Below, one piece after another: positions 36,092 through 45,067 of a stretch of 64,000 nucleotides of DNA. Under the pieces are notes generated by a model that was not told the origin of the DNA, did no database searches, and saw only the letters and a program-made list of their open reading frames with translations. Positions within the stretch are counted from its first letter, which is position 1; each line of letters begins with the position of its first letter. This DNA is from CAWGCE01 sp964480915 (GTDB taxonomy: Bacteria; Planctomycetota; Planctomycetia; Pirellulales; Pirellulaceae): positions 1-64,000 of the forward strand of contig CAYZRS010000024.1 in assembly GCA_964480915.1 (NCBI GenBank). Direction: 5' to 3'. A program made the translations under genes and the position numbers.

Positions 36092-36862
36092 GTGGAAAAT
36101 GCAATTGCCTTGATCGCGTTGGCGGCAATGGAAATCGTTCTGGGCATCGATAATATCGTGTTTCTAGCGATCGTCACCAGCCGGTTGCCGGTCGATCAGC
36201 GTCCTTTTGCCAGGCGGTGTGGACTGCTTTTGGCGTTGGGAATGCGCATCGCGCTCCTCTGCGCTATCAGCTGGGTCATGGGGCTTACCGAGCCGCTGTT
36301 TCACTGGTCGAGCATCGGGATTCCAGATTCCTGGTTCGCCTCGATGGAACATGGTGAAGAGGTGGCCTCGGTTTCCTGGCGGGATCTCATCTTGATCTGT
36401 GGCGGGCTCTTTCTCATAGGCAAGAGTGTCTTCGAAATTCACGAAAAATTGGAAGAGCATGAGAGTGAAGGCGACGTTTCAAGCGCCGCAAGTTTCGGTC
36501 GCGCGATGGTTCAAATTGTCATCCTGGACATTATTTTCTCGCTCGATTCGGTCATCACGGCCGTCGGAATGGCGGAAGAGCTCTGGATCATGGTGACTGC
36601 TGTGATCATCGCAGTTGTCGTGATGCTAATTTTTGCCAACAGCGTCAGCGATTTCGTTGCCAAGAATCCATCGCTGACCATGCTCGCCCTGAGTTTCTTG
36701 ATATTGATCGGCGTGATGCTGTTTGCCGAAGGCGTCGGAACTCACGTAGACAAAAAATACATCTACTTCGCGATGGCCTTTTCTTTGGTCGTTGAGATGC
36801 TTAACTTGCGATTTCGTGGCCACAAGGAGACGGGGCCTTCGGCTGTCGGCACTAGTGCTTAG
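36092..36862 (+). CDS. TerC-family membrane protein (metal transport)
   Basis: 256 residues from GTG 36092, with GGAG 9 bases upstream. The family motifs EIVLGIDNIVFLAIV and DIIFSLDSVITAVGMAEE carry the paired acidic residues thought to bind metal, within about seven membrane spans. Members such as Alx/MntP-type and YkoY export Mn2+ or are linked to tellurite resistance. No yybP-ykoY riboswitch was noticed upstream. The 3' end overlaps that of the next gene by 11 bases, convergent. Confidence 0.92.
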   Translation: MENAIALIALAAMEIVLGIDNIVFLAIVTSRLPVDQRPFARRCGLLLALGMRIALLCAISWVMGLTEPLFHWSSIGIPDSWFASMEHGEEVASVSWRDLILICGGLFLIGKSVFEIHEKLEEHESEGDVSSAASFGRAMVQIVILDIIFSLDSVITAVGMAEELWIMVTAVIIAVVVMLIFANSVSDFVAKNPSLTMLALSFLILIGVMLFAEGVGTHVDKKYIYFAMAFSLVVEMLNLRFRGHKETGPSAVGTSA

Positions 36863-37439
36863 GTTTCACCTTTGCGGTCCCAAGTCGCAACGGTGCTTCC
36901 TCGGTGGTCGTGCTGCGATTGTCAGTCCTTGGCTTAGTCGCGACAACATTTGATGGTTGGCTTGGCGACGATGCGCGGCCCATGTGCAATGTGAGGAAGC
37001 GAGCCGCTTCTTCCAGGCGAAGTTGCTGCAGTTGTTCGGGAGAGGCGGCGCCACGGTTTCGTCGGGCTTCCGCCAAGGTCGCTTCATCCCATTCTCGATG
37101 GTCGAGGATGCGCGCCGTCACCCAAGTCCGATTGGTCGTCACGTCGTTGCCGTAAGCTCGATTTTGAAACGCCCGCCCCACGCCCGGGATGCGGCCCAGG
37201 ATTGGTACCGCAGCGCCGTTCGATCCACTCCGCACGGTCGTGTTGCCGCCCAAGTAAGCAGTTCCGCCATCAGGGACTGAGACGGTGCTGTTGGTGGAGT
37301 AAACACGATAGGTGGGCAACTGGACCGTTTGGCCCAGCGACTGACCATTCGACTGGCCAGTCATTTGGCCGCCGAAGCTCCCGATCAGTGGCAAGAGGAC
37401 GAGGAGAAAAGTTCGAAATGTCTGCGGCGAAAAATCCAT
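36852..37439 (-). CDS. Exported protein with detached secretin-like C-terminal motif
   Basis: 195 residues from ATG 37439. A signal peptide (FRTFLLVLLPLIGSFGG) is followed by YSTNSTVSVPDGGTAYLGG and AVPILGRIPGVGRAFQNRA. This matches the end of type II/III secretins (V-x-D-G-x-T-x-x-x-G-G ... V-P-x-L-G-x-I-P-x-x-G-x-x-F). The rest of a secretin (N-domains and most of the barrel) is missing. The C-terminal half is charged and low in motifs. It may be a small lineage-specific protein using this hairpin, or a relict. Confidence 0.65.
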   Translation of the reverse strand: MDFSPQTFRTFLLVLLPLIGSFGGQMTGQSNGQSLGQTVQLPTYRVYSTNSTVSVPDGGTAYLGGNTTVRSGSNGAAVPILGRIPGVGRAFQNRAYGNDVTTNRTWVTARILDHREWDEATLAEARRNRGAASPEQLQQLRLEEAARFLTLHMGRASSPSQPSNVVATKPRTDNRSTTTEEAPLRLGTAKVKPKH

Positions 37440-37502
37440 GCCCCGATTGTATCGGAAGCCGCGGTCGGCGACCAATCAAACGGCTGGAGGGCCGGTGACA
37501 GC

Positions 37503-38039
37503 TCAAAAAACATCGGCGCCGGCCGAAATTTTCGCTTCGACTGTGTCTGCCAATTGGACCAACGATTGGACGGCCGACACGATGGAAAGCGTGTCGTACT
37601 TTGAATAGGTGTTTCGTGATTTGAGCACGTACATTCGCTTGCCATGAATCGTCCGTGCGGCAAAGTAACCGTCTTCGAGTCTTTCGTTCCAAATCATGAG
37701 CGGCAAGGCATTGCGTTCAATCGCAGGTCCGCAGATCGAGAAGAAACTTACTTCATCGGTTGGACTGCCGTTGGCCGATTCGAAATGAGCCACCTGTTGG
37801 CGGCCGTTGGAAAGCGAGACACGAACTGCCCAACTGTCCCCTTCATCGACGGGTTGGGAGCCTGAGTGTTGAGCCACCGCTTCTGCGACTCGTTGAACGG
37901 CTGTCGGGTGCTTCGACGTGGGGGGGGATCCGCATCCCCCAGTGCCGTCGACTTCAATGTCGATTCCGCATTGCAGGCAGAAGCCACAGGTCACCACGAC
38001 ATTTTCGTATTGGCAGGCAGAGCAAGTCAGCGTCGACAT
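37503..38039 (-). CDS. Zinc-ribbon protein, hypothetical
   Basis: 178 residues. The N-terminus has two CxxC pairs (CSAC and CGFCLQCG), a zinc-ribbon arrangement. A short Gly/Pro linker leads to a domain of about 125 residues with aromatic beta-strand pattern (WAVRVSLSNGRQQVAHFE, FFSICGPAIERNALPLMIWNE) that I do not recognise. A YbjN/sensory-like fold is possible. It is on the same strand as the secretin-like gene, 63 bases upstream of it. Confidence 0.65.
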   Translation of the reverse strand: MSTLTCSACQYENVVVTCGFCLQCGIDIEVDGTGGCGSPPTSKHPTAVQRVAEAVAQHSGSQPVDEGDSWAVRVSLSNGRQQVAHFESANGSPTDEVSFFSICGPAIERNALPLMIWNERLEDGYFAARTIHGKRMYVLKSRNTYSKYDTLSIVSAVQSLVQLADTVEAKISAGADVF

Positions 38040-38141
38040 CGTAGGGTTCCTTGGGGTATCCGGTAGTTAGGATGTGGCCAGCGAGCAGCCATTGGTTGGT
38101 GCCCTGAAACACATTCAAGAATCAACGCACCTGCGAATTGC

Positions 38142-38169
38142 TTGACCAATCGGTGGCAATGGCGATACT
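38142..38169 (+). promoter_or_regulatory. Candidate sigma-70-type promoter
   Basis: TTGACC (38142-38147), 16 bases of spacer and GATACT (38164-38169). It matches 5/6 and 4/6 to the -35/-10 consensus. It stands 150 bases before a strong terminator with no convincing gene between. Confidence 0.35.
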
Positions 38170-38175
38170 GGACTT

Positions 38176-38352
38176 AGTGTCATTAACTGAGGCAACGGGC
38201 TCTTTTTTCACGGTTGAAGAAATCGTATCGCAATACACCGGGTGATCGATTCTTCATGCCCTCCGTCCCGTGAAAGATAGCTTGAGACTGATGGCCTTGC
38301 GGCGTGTGGATGGCACTTGCCCCGCCAGTTCATGAATTGGCGGGGTGTTTTT
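38176..38352 (+). ncRNA. Candidate small RNA of about 175 nt, unknown class
   Basis: A promoter-like pair at 38142-38169 and a terminator at 38320-38352 bracket a transcript with no supported protein. A 28-codon ORF from ATG 38159 overlaps it but begins upstream of the predicted start and has no ribosome-binding site. I could not match it to 6S RNA, SRP RNA or tmRNA by eye. Confidence 0.3.
38320..38352 (+). terminator. Strong rho-independent terminator
   Basis: A 13-base inverted repeat (CCCCGCCAGTTCA against TGAATTGGCGGGG, one G-T pair) is followed by TGTTTTT. It is read on the plus strand. The genes to the left point the other way, so it must end some other transcript. Confidence 0.85.
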
Positions 38353-38539
38353 GTTGACAACCGTTCTTCTTGCTACATCCGGCAAAACCGCCAATTCTGG
38401 CCGCTCCAAAATCGAAACTGTTGGGGGCTTTTTCCCATTTCCTGCCACAGGAACCTATATTTCGGCGTTATGGAAAGGCTTTCCAAAAGGTGGAGGCAGT
38501 CCAAAAAGTATCGAAACGTGAGCGAAATTCGGGGCCATC

Positions 38540-39484
38540 ATGTTCAGCATCCCATCTGAATTCTTGTCAGTGCAAGTTCTGATTTGTGTCATTCCATCAG
38601 CGTTTATCTGCGTCATGATGGGTTGCTATTTGGGGTACGCCTTCGCAAAAGATCGTATTCCTAAAGAGGTCGAACAGGAACGCAAGAAGACGGTCGAGGC
38701 ACTGCAAGGCATGCTTCGAAGTACGGAACAGCTTTCTGAAGATGTGACGCATCACAATGACGAACTGCGTTCGGTCGAAGTGAAAGTTGGCGCCATCGAC
38801 AATGACGATGACCTCTTGGCAGTGCAATCGGCATTGCTTGAAAAAATCTCCGCCGTCGTCGAATCGAATCGTCGTATGGAAGACGATTTGGTGGTAACGC
38901 GGTACCAACTAGAATCACAGGCTCAAGAGCTTGATGAGACGCGTGTCGAGGCGCGGACCGATTCGCTCTCTGGGCTCAACAATCGAAAGTCATTCGACGA
39001 GTCGATCAAATTTGCCGTCTCACAATTCAATCGTAAAGATGTGCCGTTCGCCTTGTTGTTGGCTGACATTGACCACTTCAAACGGATCAATGATACCCAC
39101 GGTCATCAATCGGGAGACCAGGTCGTGGGACACTTGGGCAAATTATTCCAAGACCTGTGTCGCAGCCAAGATCATGTTTCACGCTACGGCGGGGACGAAT
39201 TTGCAATTCTGTTGTTGGGCGCTTCGTGTGAACAAGCAAGAAACGCCGCGGGTCGCATTCGGAACGCGATCGAATCGGCCAATTTCGACGTCGGTTCGGA
39301 TCAAGGTCGAGTGGCGGTCACGGTCAGCATGGGCATGGCTTTCGCCTGCAAGGGAGATAGCGTCGATTCCGTGTTTGAACGAGCCGACAAAGCGCTCTAC
39401 AAATCGAAATCGGGTGGCCGCAACCAGATTCACATCTGGAACAACGTACCTGCTGAGCCTGTCGACGCCGTCGCCTGCAGTTAG
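38540..39484 (+). CDS. Diguanylate cyclase (GGDEF) with N-terminal membrane anchor
   Basis: 314 residues. One membrane span (about 10-33) is followed by a coiled-coil-rich linker (40-140) and a GGDEF domain (about 145-300) with DSLSGLNNRKSFDE, DIDHFKRINDTHGHQSGD and the intact active loop RYGGDEFAI. An inhibitory site RSQD stands five residues before GGDEF, as in feedback-inhibited enzymes. It makes cyclic di-GMP from GTP at the membrane. No input domain is recognisable. It is convergent with tRNA-Leu. Confidence 0.92.
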   Translation: MFSIPSEFLSVQVLICVIPSAFICVMMGCYLGYAFAKDRIPKEVEQERKKTVEALQGMLRSTEQLSEDVTHHNDELRSVEVKVGAIDNDDDLLAVQSALLEKISAVVESNRRMEDDLVVTRYQLESQAQELDETRVEARTDSLSGLNNRKSFDESIKFAVSQFNRKDVPFALLLADIDHFKRINDTHGHQSGDQVVGHLGKLFQDLCRSQDHVSRYGGDEFAILLLGASCEQARNAAGRIRNAIESANFDVGSDQGRVAVTVSMGMAFACKGDSVDSVFERADKALYKSKSGGRNQIHIWNNVPAEPVDAVACS

Positions 39485-39515
39485 TGCAGGACGGATCGGC
39501 GAGGCGTGCTGCTAG

Positions 39516-39599
39516 TGCCGAGAGAGGGACTCGAACCCTCACACCCCTAGGGGCGACAGATTTTAAGTCTGTTGCGTCTGCCAATTCCGCCATCCCGGC
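39516..39599 (-). tRNA. tRNA-Leu (TAA)
   Basis: 84 bases on the minus strand. The acceptor stem is GCCGGGA/TCTCGGC with A discriminator, the anticodon stem-loop is CAGACTTAAAATCTG (anticodon TAA), a long variable arm CGCCCCTAGGGGTG confirms class II, and the T-loop is GGGTTCGAGTCCC. CCA is not encoded. Confidence 0.95.
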
Positions 39600-39713
39600 C
39601 AAGGAATGCTGCTTTCGCAGTGCTCATACTATCAGGCTGCGGCCGCGATTTGTCTAGGTCGCAGTCGTGATTTCGGGGGCTCCTGCGGGCACTGGAACCG
39701 TCAGCATCGACGG

Positions 39714-39748
39714 AAAAAAGCCGCCCAGCAGCGATGTGCAGGGCGGCT
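39714..39748 (-). terminator. Rho-independent terminator after the BBP7-type gene
   Basis: On the minus strand, AGCCGCCC (rc of 39741-39748) pairs with GGGCGGCT (rc of 39719-39726), followed by six T (A at 39714-39719). Confidence 0.85.
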
Positions 39749-39852
39749 CGTGGGTAGGAACCGGATGGACCAAGTAACCGGTTCCCAACACTTGCGAACG
39801 CATTGTGCAAGTCGGCATCAGCGTGCGCTGCCGTTGGAACCGTCAAACCGAC

Positions 39853-41781
39853 CTAGAAGCAGTATTCAACACCAACGTTGAATCCTTGTGCCCAAAAGTC
39901 GTCCAAGTAGTTCTTGTACTCTGGCCTGTCCGAATCGGTGACGATCGGTGGTGGCAATTGACGTGGATCGACGTCCAAGTCAATGACTCCGCCGGGTCGC
40001 AAGACTTCCGGGAAGAAGATCAGCGAGTAACCGAAGTTCAACCGCATCTTGCAACTGAGCTGATAAGACAGGTTGAAGCCAACTTCAGGAACGACCGTAA
40101 AGTCCGTTTCGTCATAGTTGCCAATATTCGACGGCAATGCCAACAGGCCACCCGTATAGTTCGTGACCGGTTGCGTCGGTAATGTGATATCCGTGAAGCC
40201 ACGAATTTCGGTACGACGACGGACCTGACCGAAGGCGACTTTGGTGAGGGCATTAAGCCCCAACTTGCCGCGGCACCATTCCCAGCCGAAGCCGAAATCG
40301 AATCCGTCAAAATCGTTCTGGGTACGGAAACTGTCGAAGATATCGAATGTCGTTCCGGCAGGGACTGGGCCGGCTGGATCAGTGACCGTGAGGTACTCAC
40401 GAATCGTGACCGATTCATCCAAGTCCAAGTGTCGGTAACCGGCGATCAGGTCGATGCGGCATGGCATCCAACTTCGCCGCCGCCGAGGAGCACACCCGTA
40501 ACCGGCCAGCGGCCCGCCACCAGCTCCACCACCAAACAACGCTCCACAGCCACCTGAGCCGCAGGCTGCGCCGCCGCCACAAGGGTCAACGCCGCATCCA
40601 CCACCGCAGTTGCCACCGCCGCAGCTGCCGCCTCCGCAACCACCCCGACCACCGCCGAGTAGGCCACCCAGTCGTCCACCGCGACCGAAACCGCCATTGC
40701 AACACATCAAGTTGTGTCGCCACCAGACACCATAGCCTTGGAAATCGGTTCTGCCTCGGACATCGATGCGGCCATCAATCAGGCCAGGGTAACCGACGAA
40801 CTCAGCATCTTCATTGCCAGTCCATGGGTTGTAAAACGGACGAGCCAGAATGTCGTTGTCGCCCGGGGTTTCTCTGCTGTAGAAAAAGTCATTGCTGTTG
40901 AGCGAGAAGTACTCGAAATCAATCTTGTTGCAGCAACAGCAGTCCAGCGCCAGACTTCCGCGGAAACGGAAACCGTCGACGTTTTCATCATCCTGGCGAT
41001 CACCACCAAAGAGGATATTCGTTGTCGGTTCGAACTTGCGCCCCGCCAGTGTAGGACCTGTGCCGAGCGGGCTCGTCGAGACGAGTTCCGGCAGCTTTTG
41101 CCCTTTCACGTACCAGTTCAAATAGTCAGCACTGAAACAGAATCGGCAGCAACCACGACAGCAGTTGCCTGTTGCCAGTGGGCTTGGTCCGATCTGCAGT
41201 GGGAACGGCTCTGCACATGGTTCAGCACCATAGCCGGCGAAGCCGGGTGTGCCATAAGAATAGCTGGGCACTTCACCCAAGACGCCGCCAACTTGCCCAC
41301 CAGCGATGGGCGCTTGGACTTGCGGTACGCCTGCGTACGTTGGCGCAGCGGAACCGTAGACGGGCGTTTGGCCATAAACAGGCCCTTCGACTGGCGGGGC
41401 CACATAGGCGTCTCCCGTGACAGGAGCCGGATTGTAGGTTGTCGCCGGGCCGGTGAAAGCTGGCAAAGCGCCAGAACCAACCTCGCCACATCCTGCGCCG
41501 CCCCAGCCGCCATCACCACCGATGCCTGGGGCACCGAACGCCGGAAGCGCAGTTTGCGTGGGCGTCATCTGAGTTTGCGTTGGTTGCCCAAAGGCGGTCT
41601 GAACGACGGAGCCTGTTCTCAAGCCGCTGTCGTCGAATGTTTTGTGAAGGTGATCTTGCAGCATCTTGTACGCGTCACGATCAGCGTGCTGCCCTGAAGG
41701 AAACTGGCCGAATGCCATGCTCGTGGACAGCATGAGTCCGACGATAATGGCAACCTTTCGGCCTAGGAAATTCGCAAGCAT
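39853..41781 (-). CDS. BBP7-type outer-membrane beta-barrel protein
   Basis: 642 residues with a signal peptide (VAIIVGLMLSTSMAFGQ), a long Pro/Gly/Thr-rich region (about 30-210), then CCRGCCRFCFSADYLNWYVKG. This aromatic 'A-D-Y-L-x-W' start is typical of the planctomycete BBP7 family. Paired beta strands end in NVGVEYCF with terminal Phe. An insert near 364-427 is almost pure Cys/Gly (GCGGGSCGGGNCGGGCG). It probably sits in the outer membrane; its function is unknown. It is monocistronic, with its own terminator. Confidence 0.85.
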   Translation of the reverse strand: MLANFLGRKVAIIVGLMLSTSMAFGQFPSGQHADRDAYKMLQDHLHKTFDDSGLRTGSVVQTAFGQPTQTQMTPTQTALPAFGAPGIGGDGGWGGAGCGEVGSGALPAFTGPATTYNPAPVTGDAYVAPPVEGPVYGQTPVYGSAAPTYAGVPQVQAPIAGGQVGGVLGEVPSYSYGTPGFAGYGAEPCAEPFPLQIGPSPLATGNCCRGCCRFCFSADYLNWYVKGQKLPELVSTSPLGTGPTLAGRKFEPTTNILFGGDRQDDENVDGFRFRGSLALDCCCCNKIDFEYFSLNSNDFFYSRETPGDNDILARPFYNPWTGNEDAEFVGYPGLIDGRIDVRGRTDFQGYGVWWRHNLMCCNGGFGRGGRLGGLLGGGRGGCGGGSCGGGNCGGGCGVDPCGGGAACGSGGCGALFGGGAGGGPLAGYGCAPRRRRSWMPCRIDLIAGYRHLDLDESVTIREYLTVTDPAGPVPAGTTFDIFDSFRTQNDFDGFDFGFGWEWCRGKLGLNALTKVAFGQVRRRTEIRGFTDITLPTQPVTNYTGGLLALPSNIGNYDETDFTVVPEVGFNLSYQLSCKMRLNFGYSLIFFPEVLRPGGVIDLDVDPRQLPPPIVTDSDRPEYKNYLDDFWAQGFNVGVEYCF

Positions 41782-42542
41782 TGTTTGGTCCTCGCATGTG
41801 AAAACACGATTGGCTGACCGTCCTTGGTCAGTCGTCTATCGTGGTGAACTTGGTCGCAGAGCCGCACGAACATTTGGTGTAACGGCTCTATTCGTTTTCA
41901 CTGTGGTTTGGCCTGTTTGCCGCTACAGGAGTTGCAACGGCTACACGCCAATCTCGAAAACGCCGTTCCAGACCCTTCTCCGGGTACAACTGGAACAGAC
42001 AGTCGCTTCATCGGGGACTGCTGAGAACGTATTTGAGCAACGTCGGGAAAGGTCGAGTCGTTTGCAATCTGACTGCTGGACCTATTGCCCCGTAAGCACA
42101 GGTCGCTCTTGAAGTATGCTTCGTACTCCCTGAAACGAAGGTCGGAAGTGGACCAATCACGGAGAGTTCGCCGGTCGTGCTGTACGTGCGGGTCCTGTCG
42201 GTTGGTCGGTCGGGTTGGGACGGTCAGCGAAAAGCTGCCAGCTCCGAGTGCGAGAATTTCCTCTTATTTCGATTGTCGGCCCGACTTTTGGGGCGTTCCA
42301 CGGTCGCCAGCATTGCAGCTGTGACGACTGTCAAATTCGAATTCCCTTACCAGGTTGGGTTGGCTGGCGATCGAACCTAGACGCCCAAACGGGGGCGAGT
42401 GACGTCGCTGCTAGTACGCGAGTTGTCTCGGGAAAGAATCGCCGGTTGGGCCGCGAGCGAACTGGCTAATTCCGCCTTGATAACTACAATCAGGCATTCC
42501 AGTCATCAAAGATCTTAGCCAGGAAAGCTGTGCGGCAATTTA
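41782..42542. other. Intergenic stretch of 760 bases, nothing supported
   Basis: Several short overlapping frames occur, none with signal, domain or ribosome-binding site. No hairpin with T run and no tRNA were seen. It presumably holds the upstream region of the BBP7-type gene (minus) and of the DUF420 gene (plus). Confidence 0.5.
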
Positions 42543-43022
42543 ATGGACGGTTTTCTGGGGACCCGCGGCTCATTCATGTTGGATCTCGTGGTGGTTGGTA
42601 TGGGGCTCACCGTACCGCTACTGCTATTCAGCGTTTGGCTGGTGCGCTCGAAGAAAAAGTACGGAAATCACAAGCGGCTTCAGCTGTTGATCGCATTCGT
42701 ACTGCTGGCTGTGGTCATCGCTTTCGAGATTGAGATGCGACTGTTCGGTTGGACCGAACGGGCGACCGCTTCTCCGTTTTGGCGGGAAGGGGCCTTCAAT
42801 GATTGGGTCGACTACTCGCTGGCAATTCACCTTTGCTTCGCCATCCCGACGCCGTTCATCTGGGGCGTGATCATCTTCTTCGCCTGGCGTGGTTTTCCGC
42901 GTCCACCGTCGCCGGGGGATCATAGCCGCTTTCACCGCCGCTGGGGAAAGTTGGCCGTTGCCGCCATGCTCGCGACGGCCGTGACCGGCTGGATTTTCTA
43001 TTACTTCGCATTCGCGGCGTAG
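42543..43022 (+). CDS. DUF420-family (YozB-like) four-span membrane protein
   Basis: 159 residues. Hydrophobic segments fall near 12-33, 45-63, 90-115 and 136-157. The histidines in NHKRLQ, SLAIHLCFAIPTPFIWG and HSRFHRRWGKLA follow the DUF420 pattern, in which conserved His residues suggest metal or heme binding. The family is often near cytochrome oxidase assembly genes, but that context is absent here. The start at ATG 42543 is uncertain; ATG 42576 is an alternative. Confidence 0.7.
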   Translation: MDGFLGTRGSFMLDLVVVGMGLTVPLLLFSVWLVRSKKKYGNHKRLQLLIAFVLLAVVIAFEIEMRLFGWTERATASPFWREGAFNDWVDYSLAIHLCFAIPTPFIWGVIIFFAWRGFPRPPSPGDHSRFHRRWGKLAVAAMLATAVTGWIFYYFAFAA

Positions 43023-43319
43023 CGCTGCGTCCTGCTCGCTGGCGTGCGCGGCAAGGCACCCAACCCGATAGAGCTCGCCCCATGTTGCTCACCCCGTGGC
43101 ACTCACCGGGACAAATGGCGGCCATCCAAGCAGCTGCTGGGCATTCGCTGCGGTTTGAAGCGGAGTGAATCGTGGTCAAATCCTACGTCAATCACTTTAG
43201 ATTTTGGAGTGATTGCGTGGGAGTCGCGTCGCGGGTTCATTTTCACGCTACCTTCGCGGAGCGAAAGGCGACTAAACGATCGCGTGACCGCCACTTCCTG
43301 TGTTGGATGTCATGGCCGT
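43023..43319. other. Short convergent intergenic region
   Basis: It lies between the ends of the DUF420 gene and leuA. I see no gene or clear terminator. Confidence 0.4.
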
Positions 43320-44924
43320 TTACGGTGCATATGGTGAGACCTTTGGCTGAGGTCCGTCGACTTCGGCCGTGATGATATTGACAACGTTCAGTGCCGCGCG
43401 GATCGTCGCCTCGACCGTATCGGTAGAGAAGCCCACGCCATGGTAGATATGTCCGTTGTGTTCGATCTCGACCGTCACTTCGCCAATCGCATCATGGCCG
43501 ATGGTGGCACTACGAACATTGAAGTCTTTGCAGATCAATGGAACGCCCGTGATCTTTTCGGTGGCCAAGAAGGCGGCGTCAACAGGACCGTCGCCGTCGG
43601 ATAGTTCTTCGGTGAAAATTTCATCGCCCCGCTTGAGCGAGAGGCGGACTTTGGGCGGCTGGCCACTCCCGGAGGTCACTTCAAATCCTGCGAGTGCCCA
43701 GTCGACCGTCTCGCTATCCTTCATGCCTTCGCGCATTAAAGCTACGAGATCTCCGTCGTAAATTTCCTTCTTCTTGTCGGCCAGGGTTTTGAATCGATCG
43801 AAAACTTCTCGGAGTTGTTCATCATTCAAATGGAAGCCGAGCGCTTTGGCTCGATCGGCCAAGGCGGCCCGGCCGCTGTGTTTCCCCAGAACGAGATCGG
43901 TTTTCTCGAAACCGACGTCTTCCGGGCGCATGATTTCGTAGGTCGTTCGTTCTTTCAACATGCCATCTTGGTGAATGCCGGCTTCGTGGGCGAAGGCGTT
44001 ACGGCCGACGATCGCCTTGTTGCGTTGAACTTGGAGACCAGTGATTTCGGAAACCAATCGGCTGATAGGGACAAGCCGTTTCGATTTGATGTTCGTATCC
44101 ATTTGATAGACGTCATTCCGCGTGCGCATCGCCATGACGACTTCTTCGAGCGAACAATTACCGGCTCGTTCACCGATCCCGTTGATCGTGCATTCGATCT
44201 GGCCGGCTCCATGGGTTACGGCGGCCAGGCTATTGGCGACGGCCAATCCCAGATCGTTATGGCAATGCACACTGATGATCGCTTGATCGATATTGGGAAC
44301 CCGCTCACACAGGGTTCCAATCACGCGAGCCATGTGGTCCGGAGTCGCATAGCCGACGGTATCCGGAATGTTGACGGTTGTCGCGCCGGCCGAAATGGCC
44401 GCTTCGACCACATCGCAGAGGAAGTCGAGTTCGGTGCGTGATGCGTCTTCGGGTGAGAACTCGATGTCCTGGCAATAGCTGGCCGCCCGTTCGACTCCGG
44501 CGATGGCCCGTTTGATGATTTCGGCCGGTGTCATCTTGAGTTTGAACTCACGATGGATAGCGCTCGTGGCCAGGAAAACATGGATGCGGGACTGCTCGGC
44601 ACCCTGCAACGCTTCCCAGGCTCGATCAATGTCCAGATCATTGCAGCGAGCGAGCCCGCAGATGGTCGAGCCTTTGACATTGTCGGCGATCGCTTTGACC
44701 GCTTCAAAATCGCCCGGCGATGCGATCGGGAAACCGGCCTCAATCACGTCAACGCCTAAGTCGACCAGCGCGTGAGCAACTTTCAGTTTCTCTTCAAGGT
44801 TCATGCTTGCGCCGGGAGACTGCTCGCCGTCACGAAGCGTCGTGTCGAAAATGCGAATCAAACGATTCGCGGAAGAGTCGGACGGAGATCTTGCCGTATC
44901 GGTCGTTGTTTGGTCAGTTGCCAT
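43320..44924 (-). CDS. leuA: 2-isopropylmalate synthase
   Basis: 534 residues, full LeuA length. The TIM barrel starts IFDTTLRDGEQSPGASM, with metal ligands in VHCHNDLGLA and GIGERAGNCSLEEV, then HEAGIHQDGMLKE. The C-terminal leucine-binding regulatory domain is present (about 400-534), ending EVDGPQPKVSPYAP. It condenses acetyl-CoA with 2-oxoisovalerate as the first committed step of leucine synthesis. It is controlled at enzyme level by leucine (family knowledge) and, by the leader at 45003-45205, very probably by transcription attenuation as well. Confidence 0.97.
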   Translation of the reverse strand: MATDQTTTDTARSPSDSSANRLIRIFDTTLRDGEQSPGASMNLEEKLKVAHALVDLGVDVIEAGFPIASPGDFEAVKAIADNVKGSTICGLARCNDLDIDRAWEALQGAEQSRIHVFLATSAIHREFKLKMTPAEIIKRAIAGVERAASYCQDIEFSPEDASRTELDFLCDVVEAAISAGATTVNIPDTVGYATPDHMARVIGTLCERVPNIDQAIISVHCHNDLGLAVANSLAAVTHGAGQIECTINGIGERAGNCSLEEVVMAMRTRNDVYQMDTNIKSKRLVPISRLVSEITGLQVQRNKAIVGRNAFAHEAGIHQDGMLKERTTYEIMRPEDVGFEKTDLVLGKHSGRAALADRAKALGFHLNDEQLREVFDRFKTLADKKKEIYDGDLVALMREGMKDSETVDWALAGFEVTSGSGQPPKVRLSLKRGDEIFTEELSDGDGPVDAAFLATEKITGVPLICKDFNVRSATIGHDAIGEVTVEIEHNGHIYHGVGFSTDTVEATIRAALNVVNIITAEVDGPQPKVSPYAP

Positions 44925-45002
44925 GTTCGAGAGTTTCCTGTGTTGCGCTGGGACGCGCTTTACTATGTCGCCATCTAGTCATCGTGCTTTTCTTCAAACC
45001 AC

Positions 45003-45030
45003 AAAAAAACCCCAGGCCAAAGCCAGGGGT
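45003..45030 (-). terminator. Attenuator terminator of leuA
   Basis: On the minus strand, ACCCCTGGC pairs with GCCTGGGGT (9 positions, one T-T mismatch, loop TTTG), followed by seven T (A at 45003-45009). It lies 79 bases before the leuA start codon and inside its leader. Its upstream arm (45022-45030) is shared with a competing hairpin. Confidence 0.85.
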
Positions 45031-45067
45031 GATGTGATTTGAATTTCTGTCAGTTCAAAACACCCCT
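45025..45067 (-). promoter_or_regulatory. Antiterminator hairpin of the leuA leader
   Basis: On the minus strand, AGGGGTG (rc of 45061-45067), at the stop codon of the leader peptide, pairs perfectly with CACCCCT (rc of 45025-45031). That pairing uses the upstream arm of the terminator, so the two hairpins exclude each other. A third hairpin (TGCTTGCT/AGCAAGCA, 45070-45094, 8 bp) lies within the leucine codons and would act as the pause/protector hairpin. Confidence 0.75.

Noticed and set aside
40714..41697. 327-codon plus-strand ORF opposite the BBP7-type gene
   Set aside because: Long but antisense to a gene with signal peptide, barrel and terminator; no motif of its own.
41666..42112. 148-codon plus-strand ORF upstream of the DUF420 gene
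   Set aside because: It starts within the BBP7-type gene, has no signal, domain or ribosome-binding site.
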